Source: Leucothrix mucor (GTDB lineage: Bacteria > Pseudomonadota > Gammaproteobacteria > Thiotrichales > Thiotrichaceae). From it: a DNA stretch of 32,079 bases. The position numbers were made by a program, and so were the translations under genes. The stretch's first letter is position 1. Each line of letters begins with the position of its first letter. The notes beneath the pieces were generated by a model, which saw nothing but the letters and a program-made list of their open reading frames with translations, was not told where the DNA came from and did no database searches. Of the stretch, positions 19,260 to 27,146 are shown one piece after another. The stretch spans positions 1 through 32,079 of the forward strand of contig DQSN01000211.1 in NCBI GenBank assembly GCA_015663245.1, given 5' to 3'.

Positions 19260-19607
19260 TTATTTTTTCTTTTTTGCAATAAGTGCTAATAACTCTTGAT
19301 GGTGAGTTGAATCCTGGGATATTTCTTCAAAGTACCAGTTTATGGCTGTTTTTAAGAGAGGACGCTGTCGTGTACTTATCTCGTGTAGATCACTGGTCTT
19401 TAATATTTTATCTGCAAGGTCTATTAATGAAGATCGAGTAGCACGAGCACATTCAGAGCCATTGGCTGGAAAGGCAGTATCGACAAAGTGCTTGAGAATT
19501 TGTCGCAGCTCTTGGCAAAGATGGTTGCTATTAGAGCAGTCTATTATAAAAGTACGTTTGCGCATGATTGAATATTGTACAGATTTAAAAGTTGAAAATA
19601 GTATCAT
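19260..19607 (-). CDS. Small hypothetical protein
   Basis: 115 aa ORF convergent with bioC (possible internal start at 19565, MRKRTFIID...); plausible composition, no recognised domain, weak SD. Confidence 0.5.
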   Translation of the reverse strand: MILFSTFKSVQYSIMRKRTFIIDCSNSNHLCQELRQILKHFVDTAFPANGSECARATRSSLIDLADKILKTSDLHEISTRQRPLLKTAINWYFEEISQDSTHHQELLALIAKKKK

Positions 19608-19685
19608 CTATTCTTAAAAAGGGTATATTTGCTGGTCTTGCTGAGTTTTAACTGATCTGTATAAAAAATAATAGGGTGAATTTCT

Positions 19686-19901
19686 ATGAGTGCACTATCA
19701 TTAACGCTATTAATAGGCGTGTTTGTTATGTTAATTGTAATTGTAGCATTTGTTTTTACAGTTAAAAGTGGTCAATATGATGATTTAGAAGGGCCAGCAT
19801 ACCGCATTTTAATGGATGATGATGATCCAAGAATACCCGCAAATGCAGAGAAATTACGAAAACAGAATAATAACACTCAGGTAGACTCTGAAAAGTCATG
19901 A
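19686..19901 (+). CDS. ccoS: cbb3-type cytochrome oxidase assembly protein CcoS-like
   Basis: 71 aa; single N-terminal TM followed by FTVKSGQYDDLEGPAYRILMDDDDP, the CcoS signature. Confidence 0.85.
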   Translation: MSALSLTLLIGVFVMLIVIVAFVFTVKSGQYDDLEGPAYRILMDDDDPRIPANAEKLRKQNNNTQVDSEKS

Positions 19902-20238
19902 GTTTTAAAGTTTTAAATATAAATTAACTAACTATGTAGAAATGATAAAGTAATTAATCTTATTAGGTGTTTATGTCGATTAGTTGGTTGCTTTTTTATA
20001 GTTTTGATCTATATATCAGTTGTGTAAGTATTATAAAGTTTTCCTGTTTGTATGGACTGTAGTACTTTTTGGATGGATGGGGTTTTCTTTTGGAAGATAA
20101 AGATGGAAGATCGTGTAGGTATGTTATCAATTATTTAGAGTACTTTAAGTTAGTTTTAGATACTCACATTAAATATCGATAAATAGAAGCGACGAACGGA
20201 GTCGCGTTTCTGTATATGAGTAGGAGATCATAAAATTT

Positions 20239-21147
20239 ATGTCTGATAGAAGACTGCAAGTTTTTCATGCTGTAGCGCGTTTGTTGAGTTTTACAAAGGC
20301 GGCTGATGTGCTTCATATGACGCAGCCAGCAGTAACATTTCAAATACGCCAGCTTGAGGATCAGTTTGATACTCGGCTTTTTGATCGTGCCCATAATAAA
20401 GTGACGCTTACAGAAGCGGGGCATTTGATCTTTGAATATACGGAACGCATATTTGAGCAGTATGCAGAAATGGATAATGCCGTTAGAGAGTTGACGGGTA
20501 ATTTTAGTGCATCTCTTGTTCTGGGGGCGAGTACAACTATTTCTGAATATATGCTTCCAGCACTTCTTGGTAAATATAAAGTAAATAACCCTGAAGTGAG
20601 ACTGCGTTTACGTGTATCAAATACTGATGGCATTGTCTCTATGGTTGAGAATAATGTGATTGACCTTGGTATTGTTGAGGGACCTGTTACCAATAAAAAC
20701 TTGGTATCAGAAGTTTGTCGCACCGATGACTTGGTTGCAGTTGTTCCTACAGGGCATGAGCTTGCTAGTTATGCTGAAAAGGGTGAGCCGATAGCAATAG
20801 AGGAACTTTTAAAGTATCCATATATTTGTCGTGAGCAAGGCTCGGGTACGCGCGAAGTTATTATGGATTACTTGCGTGAGCGTGGTTTAGAAATGCAAAT
20901 GTTAAAATCATGTCTTGAACTTGGTAGCCCAGAAGCTATTAAAGGAGCTGTGGAGGCTGGCATGGGCGTTTCAATACTATCCAGTGTAAGTATTAGTAAA
21001 GAATTAAAATTAGGGTCTCTAGTGCCTATTCCATTAGATCCACCATTAAGTAGAGACTTCTCTTTTGTACGCCAGCGTCAAAAGTTCCGCGTGAGAGCGA
21101 TGGAAGAGTTGCTTGAATTTGCGCGTGGTTATTGCGAAGCATCTTAA
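20239..21147 (+). CDS. LysR-family transcriptional regulator
   Basis: 302 aa; RRLQVFHAVARLLSFTKAADVLHMTQPAVTFQIRQLEDQFDTRLFDRAHNKVTLTEAG, LysR HTH, followed by a substrate-binding domain. Confidence 0.95.
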   Translation: MSDRRLQVFHAVARLLSFTKAADVLHMTQPAVTFQIRQLEDQFDTRLFDRAHNKVTLTEAGHLIFEYTERIFEQYAEMDNAVRELTGNFSASLVLGASTTISEYMLPALLGKYKVNNPEVRLRLRVSNTDGIVSMVENNVIDLGIVEGPVTNKNLVSEVCRTDDLVAVVPTGHELASYAEKGEPIAIEELLKYPYICREQGSGTREVIMDYLRERGLEMQMLKSCLELGSPEAIKGAVEAGMGVSILSSVSISKELKLGSLVPIPLDPPLSRDFSFVRQRQKFRVRAMEELLEFARGYCEAS

Positions 21148-21183
21148 GCAATCATTTTTTGATAGTTTGTAGCAGATATTAAG

Positions 21184-21207
21184 AATCCCAGTTTACTGGG
21201 ATTTTTT
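21184..21207 (+). terminator. Rho-independent terminator of the LysR gene
   Basis: AATCCCAGT TT ACTGGGATT TTTT: perfect 9-bp stem plus T tract, 37 bp after the stop. Confidence 0.88.
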
Positions 21208-21449
21208 GTGTCAGAAATAAACTAGCAGATTATATGTATCCACTGGGAGTTTTTGTAGCTAAGCCTAGACATATCTTAGAGAGATTAATATTACATCTTC
21301 TGCTTAATCAATGTCCGAACTAGAGCTGTTTCTCTATGGGAAAAAATATAGTTTTATTAAAATTAATGGACTCCTGGGTGACACTCACTCGCTTTACCTG
21401 TAATTTGTATGAAGCTTAAAATTTAATAACTAAACTGGATTTTAATAAA

Positions 21450-21860
21450 ATGTTTCCTAGTGCCGCACCAGCTCCTCAGTTAAGTAAAGAAGAACGTAAA
21501 CTGTGTAAATATTATAAAAAACTTAATGATAATGAGCGCAAAACATTGTTATTATTTGCTGAGTTTTTAACCTCTAAAGAGGAAGGGGCGGCAGATGAAG
21601 AGCTAGTTGCCACGTTGCAGGAACCCTTATCTATTCCTGCGGTCGATGGAGAGAGTGTTGTAAAAGGTATTAAGCGTTTAAGATCTTCTTATTTCATGAT
21701 AGAAGATCAAGACTTGTTGCATGAAGTATCAGCTTTGATGACAGAACATGTAATGCAAGGTGTTTCAACTGAGGATGTGATGTCTAAAATTGAAATAGTT
21801 TTTGAGGGGTTCTATGGAAAATATAAAAAAGAATTCATAGAAAAAAAGGGTAAAAAATAA
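21450..21860 (+). CDS. Hypothetical cytoplasmic protein
   Basis: 136 aa; APQLSKEERKLCKYYKKLNDNERKTLLLFAEFLTSKEEGA... helical and charged; no named domain recognised. Confidence 0.65.
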   Translation: MFPSAAPAPQLSKEERKLCKYYKKLNDNERKTLLLFAEFLTSKEEGAADEELVATLQEPLSIPAVDGESVVKGIKRLRSSYFMIEDQDLLHEVSALMTEHVMQGVSTEDVMSKIEIVFEGFYGKYKKEFIEKKGKK

Positions 21861-22121
21861 CCATGTAAAAATGATTTTTTCAGATGGTTGTAGAGATGCA
21901 TATGCAACACCTTTGAAGAAGGAGGGGATTCCTCAAGGTAGAATGGCTTCCCCATAAGCTTGGAAAATGTAATAGCATCTCTTTTAGAAAGTATAACGTA
22001 AACTTGCTAGAGACTAATTATTGCTTGGTATCTTTTCTGAGAACTCTAAACAAAATAACCTTTCTCTTTCCATACTACGCATTAAATCTTAGATAACTGA
22101 AAATAATAGGGCAGTAGATAA

Positions 22122-23192
22122 ATGATACAATTACTGAATCAATGGTATGAACGCCACTTCTCAGACCCGCAAGTGGCTATTTTAGCTTTATTGCTAATTA
22201 TGGGAACAGCTACTATTGGGCTAGTTGGTGATATTTTGACGCCAATATTAGCCGCTGTAATCATAGCCTATCTTTTAGATGGTGCCGTAGCTTTGTTGCG
22301 TCGGCGCAGAGTTCCTCGCTTTATTGCAATCATTATTACCTTTAGTAGTTTTGTGCTTTTAGTCTTGATTTCTTTGATTGTTTTAGCACCATTGATTGTG
22401 CGTCAGGCTATTCAATTTATGCGGGAAATTCCAAATATGTTAGCAGAAGGGCAAGAAGTCATTATGCAGCTCCCTGTTAAGTATCCAAATATTGTCTCAG
22501 AAGATCAAATAGGTGAAATTTTAAGCCGTCTCCAATCTCAAGCCACAGATGTTTCGCAAAAAGTAGTAAGCTTCTCCTTGGCATCGGTTGTCGATTTGCT
22601 GTCATTCATGGTTTATTTAATTGTAGTACCTTTATTGGTATTCTTTTTTCTCAAAGATAAAGAGAAAATTATGTTGTGGTTTACCAATTTTATGCCCCGA
22701 GATAGGGCTTTGGTTGCAACAGTTTGGGAAGAGGTTAATGGAAAAATATCAGGCTATGTCCGCGGTAAGTTTTTAGAAATACTCATTGTTTGGGTTGCTA
22801 CCTACATCGCCTTTTTATTCTTAGCGCTCGATTATGCCTTATTGCTTTCGTTTGTTGTCGGTATATCGGTATTGATACCATACGTGGGGGCTGCATTAGT
22901 AACGGTACCTGTTGCAATGGTTGCGTATTTTCAATGGGGATATGGCTCAGAAATGATGTATGTGCTGATTGCCTATGGAGTCATTCAATTTCTTGATGGT
23001 AATTTATTGGTACCTTTATTATTTTCTGAAATGGTAAATATTCATCCCGCAGCAATTATTGGAGCCGTACTAATTTTTGGTGGTTTGTGGGGGATCTGGG
23101 GAGTATTTTTTGCCATCCCTCTAGCGACGGTTATTCATGCGGTTATTAATGCTTGGCCAAAGCTAAGTGATAACGTTGTTGCCAAAGAGTGA
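22122..23192 (+). CDS. AI-2E family (PerM-like) transporter
   Basis: 356 aa; multi-TM, LTPILAAVIIAYLLDGAVALLRRRRVPR, FFFLKDKEKIMLWFTNFMPR, GYVRGKFLEILIVW, GGLWGIWGVFFAIPLATVIHAVINAWPK. Confidence 0.93.
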   Translation: MIQLLNQWYERHFSDPQVAILALLLIMGTATIGLVGDILTPILAAVIIAYLLDGAVALLRRRRVPRFIAIIITFSSFVLLVLISLIVLAPLIVRQAIQFMREIPNMLAEGQEVIMQLPVKYPNIVSEDQIGEILSRLQSQATDVSQKVVSFSLASVVDLLSFMVYLIVVPLLVFFFLKDKEKIMLWFTNFMPRDRALVATVWEEVNGKISGYVRGKFLEILIVWVATYIAFLFLALDYALLLSFVVGISVLIPYVGAALVTVPVAMVAYFQWGYGSEMMYVLIAYGVIQFLDGNLLVPLLFSEMVNIHPAAIIGAVLIFGGLWGIWGVFFAIPLATVIHAVINAWPKLSDNVVAKE

Positions 23193-23195
23193 GTA

Positions 23196-23921
23196 ATGGA
23201 TACCTCTAAGCAATATTTTATTGCACTATCTGCTAATAAAAAGTACCCCTACCAACTTTCGCCATCCACTCGTGCGAAGCGCATGTTTCTTAAGTTATCT
23301 TCAAGTGGGAAGTTATGCGTTGTTTTCCCACTTGGAACAAAAGAAAATTTAGCACATGACTTTGTACAATGGCAGGCACAATGGTTAGAAAAACAACTTA
23401 ATAAAAAAAAGCCTCCGCTACCTATTGTTACGAAGCCTGAATTATTAGATTTAAAAATGATTGATGAGCAATGGTCGGTAAAATATGTGAAAGGGATGAA
23501 AAATACCATTGAGTATGATGAGTTGCCGAATAAGTGTTTGCAAATATCAGGGGCTATACACTCAGATCAGTTGGTGCAAAAAATAATAGGGCTGTTTTTA
23601 AAGAATCAAGCCAGAGTAATTTTTCCAAGTAAAGTGGCAGAGATTGCTACTTTTCATGACTTTCGCTACAGCGACATAAAAATAAGGGGGCAAAAAGGGC
23701 GTTGGGGTAGCTGTTCATCTCATAAAACTCTCAACCTTAACTACAAGTTATTATTTATGCCTGAACATGTTGCTAGTTATGTTTTTATTCATGAGCTGTG
23801 TCATACCGTAGAAATGAATCATTCTGTAAAATTTTGGCAGTTAGTTGAAAGATGTAACCCTGAGTACAAAAAACATGAAAAGTACCTAAAAGAACATGGC
23901 AGTATTATCCGTTATTTTTGA
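23196..23921 (+). CDS. YgjP-like/DUF45 (SprT-type) zinc metallopeptidase
   Basis: 241 aa; IKIRGQKGRWGSCSSHKTLNLNYKLLFMPEHVASYVFIHELCHTVEMNHSVKFWQLVERCNPEYKKHEKYLK (HExxH-type HELCH plus downstream His). Confidence 0.92.
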   Translation: MDTSKQYFIALSANKKYPYQLSPSTRAKRMFLKLSSSGKLCVVFPLGTKENLAHDFVQWQAQWLEKQLNKKKPPLPIVTKPELLDLKMIDEQWSVKYVKGMKNTIEYDELPNKCLQISGAIHSDQLVQKIIGLFLKNQARVIFPSKVAEIATFHDFRYSDIKIRGQKGRWGSCSSHKTLNLNYKLLFMPEHVASYVFIHELCHTVEMNHSVKFWQLVERCNPEYKKHEKYLKEHGSIIRYF

Positions 23922-23991
23922 AGGCTTCTATCGTAGAAATAGTCTTATAAGCTATTATTCATGATCCTAATTATTTCTATGAGATGTCACT

Positions 23992-24450
23992 ATGTTTAAC
24001 CTACTTCCTATTGCATTATCTGCCCACATTCTTGGAATTATAGTATGGGTTGGAGGAATGTTTTTTGCACATCAAGCATTACGCCCCGCAGCCGTAGAGG
24101 CTTTAGAGCCACCTCATCGTTTACCTCTTTGGGTAGCAACCTTTAAACGCTTTTTTCCTTGGGTATGGGTGTCTATCGTATTAGTGCTAGTTAGTGGTCT
24201 ATGGATGTTAACTCTCTACCCTAAAGCGCCAATCTTTATGCATATTATGCTAGGTTTAGGGATTGTTATGATGTTGATTTTTTTGCACGTATTCTTTGCT
24301 CCCTATAAAAAATTAAAACTGGCTGTAGCTGAAGAGCGTTGGTCTGATGGTGCAAAATTTTTAGGGCAAATTAGAACTTTAATTGGTATTAACTTGAGCA
24401 TTGGTTTAATCACAGTTGTTGTTGCTATTGCAGGTAAGTATTACCTTTAG
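23992..24450 (+). CDS. CopD-family/HemJ-like membrane protein
   Basis: 152 aa; 4 TM; LSAHILGIIVWVGGMFFAHQALRPAA..., HIMLGLGIVMMLIFLHVFFAPYKKLK. Confidence 0.8.
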   Translation: MFNLLPIALSAHILGIIVWVGGMFFAHQALRPAAVEALEPPHRLPLWVATFKRFFPWVWVSIVLVLVSGLWMLTLYPKAPIFMHIMLGLGIVMMLIFLHVFFAPYKKLKLAVAEERWSDGAKFLGQIRTLIGINLSIGLITVVVAIAGKYYL

Positions 24451-24567
24451 CAATACCTCCACCAAAATAAAAAAAGAGTCATTATTTCTTCTTTTTTATG
24501 CTTTTAATTTATTGATTTATAAAGTTTTAAATTCAATATGTCGAAAATATTGCTTGAAGCTGAGTGT

Positions 24568-26133
24568 TTAATATATTCCAAAAAGTTGCATTAATGCTCT
24601 CGAAATCTCTTCCCATGAGTACAATTTCAACGTGCCCGTATAGAACGCTAAAGAGAGTACTAATGCAGATGTGTATAAGGTTGTTAAATAGATAGCCATC
24701 ATATTTTTCATCCACAGCATATTATCCGATGATTGCATGCTGTTTATATTATTGCCTCGGTTTGTCCAGCGTTGTCTGGGCAATCGAAATAAGATGTATA
24801 TTTTTATCAATGCATTGGATACTTGAAGAATATAAATTAAGAAGGGGAAGGATAGGTGGATGCGTCCCGCATAGCGAAAAATAAACAGGGATATTGCCAT
24901 TCGGCTTAAACCCAGCCAAGCAAGATAAACGGTAATAAAAGCCCAGCCTAATTTTATCGTTAATAATATCGCCGCAATAGGACTGACAAGAGATGTCCAT
25001 ATTACTAATCGTTGATCTATCAAGCACCACCAAATATAAGGAGGAACCTTTCGAGGTCCTAGAGCAATAGCGCGACCATTATTACGCAGCATATTTCCAC
25101 TCCAACGTAATAAGTTTTGTAAGGTACGTTGAATGCCGTTTCCCGTAATATGCTCAACAGTGTAGACCATCGTGTCACGTACATAGAGCATTTCAGATTG
25201 GTTCTTTAATAATAGAAACCATGTGCTTTTATCATCACCAGACAGAAAGCGGAAACGTCCCCATAGCCAATGATCAATATAGTCATTTTCTAAGTGCTCA
25301 ATAAAATCGGGAGCGGTAATAATTTGTGAGCGAAACATGGATAGCCGCCCTGTAAGCGTTAGTACTCTCTTTGATAGCGCGTGTGATTGCATCATTAAAT
25401 GGCGCTGTGCAAAGCGCAACTCAGTCATTTCTGCCATCCATTTTGGACCATGAAAAATGGCTTTTTCATCCGTTGTTAAAGCATGTAAATTGGGATTTAG
25501 ATGAAAAAATGGAACGCATTTCTCTAATGTACCTTGGGTCATTAGTGCATCCCCATCCATTAAAATAACAGGGGCATCTTTGATAACGCCATGTCGTGAT
25601 AAAGATCGTAGGCATTGACCGAGTGCAATACGTTTGTCGGGCAATGTTTGGCGTATTGCTACGACTTGGAAGGGTAGTTTCCCGACATGTTTTTGTACAT
25701 AGGCACGGACAATCATTTCATCATGTGGGGCAGCGCTTAAATACAAAGTTGCTGGCACATCAATACTACGACACTCACGTAGCATGCACTCTAGCAATGC
25801 TTTTGTTGTTTCTTTTTCTTCTTTATAGCTAGCAATGACAAAGTATATATGGGGAGGCTTCCAGCCACTTTGATAAAGTTCATTGGCTTTTTGTCTTAAT
25901 GCTGGAAAAGTAATGAACTCATACATTAAAGCTCGTATGAGGTTTAAAAACCACCAGCTGTAACGCCATATGCCAATAACAGCAACCAGTACGATGATGC
26001 GATGCTCAAATAATCTCTTGGTTTCATCCGACATGAAATAAATAAGCAACCAGATGCAGCAAATATACATCAACAAATTGAACAGATCGCTTATGCGCCA
26101 TTCAAAATGTCGCTCTGTTTGTAGATTATTCAT
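24568..26133 (-). CDS. alg8: Alg8-like glycosyltransferase family 2 polymerase (mannuronan synthase-like)
   Basis: Up to 525 aa from ATG 26145; ATG 26133 gives an ATGA overlap with the upstream stop. VIASYKEEKETTKALLECML, DGDALMTQGTLEK, TGRLSMFRS, SGDDKSTWFLLLKN, QRTLQNLLRWSGNMLRNN and multiple TMs match Alg8. Confidence 0.85.
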   Translation of the reverse strand: MNNLQTERHFEWRISDLFNLLMYICCIWLLIYFMSDETKRLFEHRIIVLVAVIGIWRYSWWFLNLIRALMYEFITFPALRQKANELYQSGWKPPHIYFVIASYKEEKETTKALLECMLRECRSIDVPATLYLSAAPHDEMIVRAYVQKHVGKLPFQVVAIRQTLPDKRIALGQCLRSLSRHGVIKDAPVILMDGDALMTQGTLEKCVPFFHLNPNLHALTTDEKAIFHGPKWMAEMTELRFAQRHLMMQSHALSKRVLTLTGRLSMFRSQIITAPDFIEHLENDYIDHWLWGRFRFLSGDDKSTWFLLLKNQSEMLYVRDTMVYTVEHITGNGIQRTLQNLLRWSGNMLRNNGRAIALGPRKVPPYIWWCLIDQRLVIWTSLVSPIAAILLTIKLGWAFITVYLAWLGLSRMAISLFIFRYAGRIHLSFPFLIYILQVSNALIKIYILFRLPRQRWTNRGNNINSMQSSDNMLWMKNMMAIYLTTLYTSALVLSLAFYTGTLKLYSWEEISRALMQLFGIY

Positions 26134-27146
26134 TTGCTGTTCCATAAGTAATATCTAATGTATTGGAATAAGGATTGTTTTATTTTTTTCTTACTAAGGT
26201 GTTTAACCATAGATTGCTCATCCAGTGGATTTTGCTTGAGCGTATTATAGGAAATGATGCTACGTGTAATGCGTGTAGTGTCAAAAGTGCCACCTTTTTT
26301 AGCATAGGTGAAACCACCTTTAGCCCTTTTTTGATCGATTTTTTGTTTAGAGTTGGCAAATTGATTATGAATATTATCTGTTTTTATTTGTGTGATTAAG
26401 AAGTCATAACTCATGCTTACTTGCTTAATATAATCAGGCTCTAGTAGCGCTATTTCTAGCCAAGGCTCAAGGTTGTAAACGTGATAGTGCAAAGCATCTC
26501 GTTCTTGATAATCAATACTGATGCCATCTTCTAATAAGTTTTGTTTTGCATGTTGTTGCAGTGTCTCTCTATCGCTGGTTAAAGATTCTTTATCTTCAAG
26601 AAGGCGATCAAGCATCAATAGCATCTTAAGTTGGTGGGTACGTAAATTATTCTTGCCACTAGAGCGACCAAACTTCCATTTATGCTTGTTAGTTTGAATG
26701 TTTATTAGCCATATCTTGATTTTTTTATGCTCTTCTTTTGTGAAGTGACAGCGCAGTAAATCATATCCCCATAAGAATCCTTCTAGTCTGGTTTCGTTGA
26801 TAGGGTGTCCATTGGGTTGGTGCGTCTCTGCCCATGCGAGTAGGTATTTTTTCGCTTGTTTTAAATAAGCCTCATCACTTTCGAGATAATAGGCAAGCGC
26901 AAGTAATGCTGTACTTTGTGCATCACGCAGAGCTACTCTTGTTTTCTTTAAAGATTTGTCTTTGGCGTTAGTAATACCAGAACTTTGTAAAGATTCAATG
27001 GGACTAGGATCTTGATCTAATAGTTTTTTTGTTCTCTTTAAAAGTGTTTTTTTCCAATCAAGAATAGGCTTTTCTTTTTCTTTAGAGTTAATATTATTAC
27101 GGTTACTTAGCTGGTTTTTTTCAGTTTCAGTGCTGATGCTTTTTTT
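26130..27146 (-). CDS. Alginate lyase-superfamily domain, open reading frame lacking a canonical start (possible 3' part of a fusion with the upstream alg44-like gene)
   Basis: Hand translation of the frame upstream of the listed 26130..26624 ORF is open to the TAA at 27147-27149: ...DWKKTLLKRTKKLLDQDPSPIESLQSSGITNAKDKSLKKTRVALRDAQSTALLALAYYLESDEAYLKQAKKYLLAWAETHQPNGHPINETRLEGFLWGYDLLRCHFTKEEHKKIKIWLINIQTNKHKWKFGRSSGKNNLRTHQLKMLLMLDRLLEDKESL..DGISIDYQERDALHYHVYNLEPWLEIALL. Alginate-lyase (Pfam Alginate_lyase/AlgL-like) architecture. Confidence 0.75.
   Translation of the reverse strand, partial: KKSISTETEKNQLSNRNNINSKEKEKPILDWKKTLLKRTKKLLDQDPSPIESLQSSGITNAKDKSLKKTRVALRDAQSTALLALAYYLESDEAYLKQAKKYLLAWAETHQPNGHPINETRLEGFLWGYDLLRCHFTKEEHKKIKIWLINIQTNKHKWKFGRSSGKNNLRTHQLKMLLMLDRLLEDKESLTSDRETLQQHAKQNLLEDGISIDYQERDALHYHVYNLEPWLEIALLEPDYIKQVSMSYDFLITQIKTDNIHNQFANSKQKIDQKRAKGGFTYAKKGGTFDTTRITRSIISYNTLKQNPLDEQSMVKHLSKKKIKQSLFQYIRYYLWNSK

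Noticed and set aside
20164-20723. Minus ORFs (20164-20424, 20361-20723) opposite the LysR gene
   Set aside because: Shadows of the LysR coding region; divergent regulation by LysR was considered, but no credible divergent gene is visible.
26130-26624. Taking the listed 164-aa ORF as the full gene
   Set aside because: Its Met lies within a conserved alginate-lyase region; the same frame continues upstream with conserved domain sequence to 27146.
27090-27092. ATT as the start codon of the lyase frame
   Set aside because: ATT starts are very rare, no SD precedes it (CTAAGTAACCGTAATAAT), and the product would lack a signal peptide; kept only as an alternative to be tested.
27115-27121. Canonical ribosomal X XXY YYZ -1 frameshift at the A7 run
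   Set aside because: In the alg44 frame the run is read CTG AAA AAA ACC, so the heptamer is G AAA AAA and not A AAA AAA; less favourable than slippage at A9, though not excluded.
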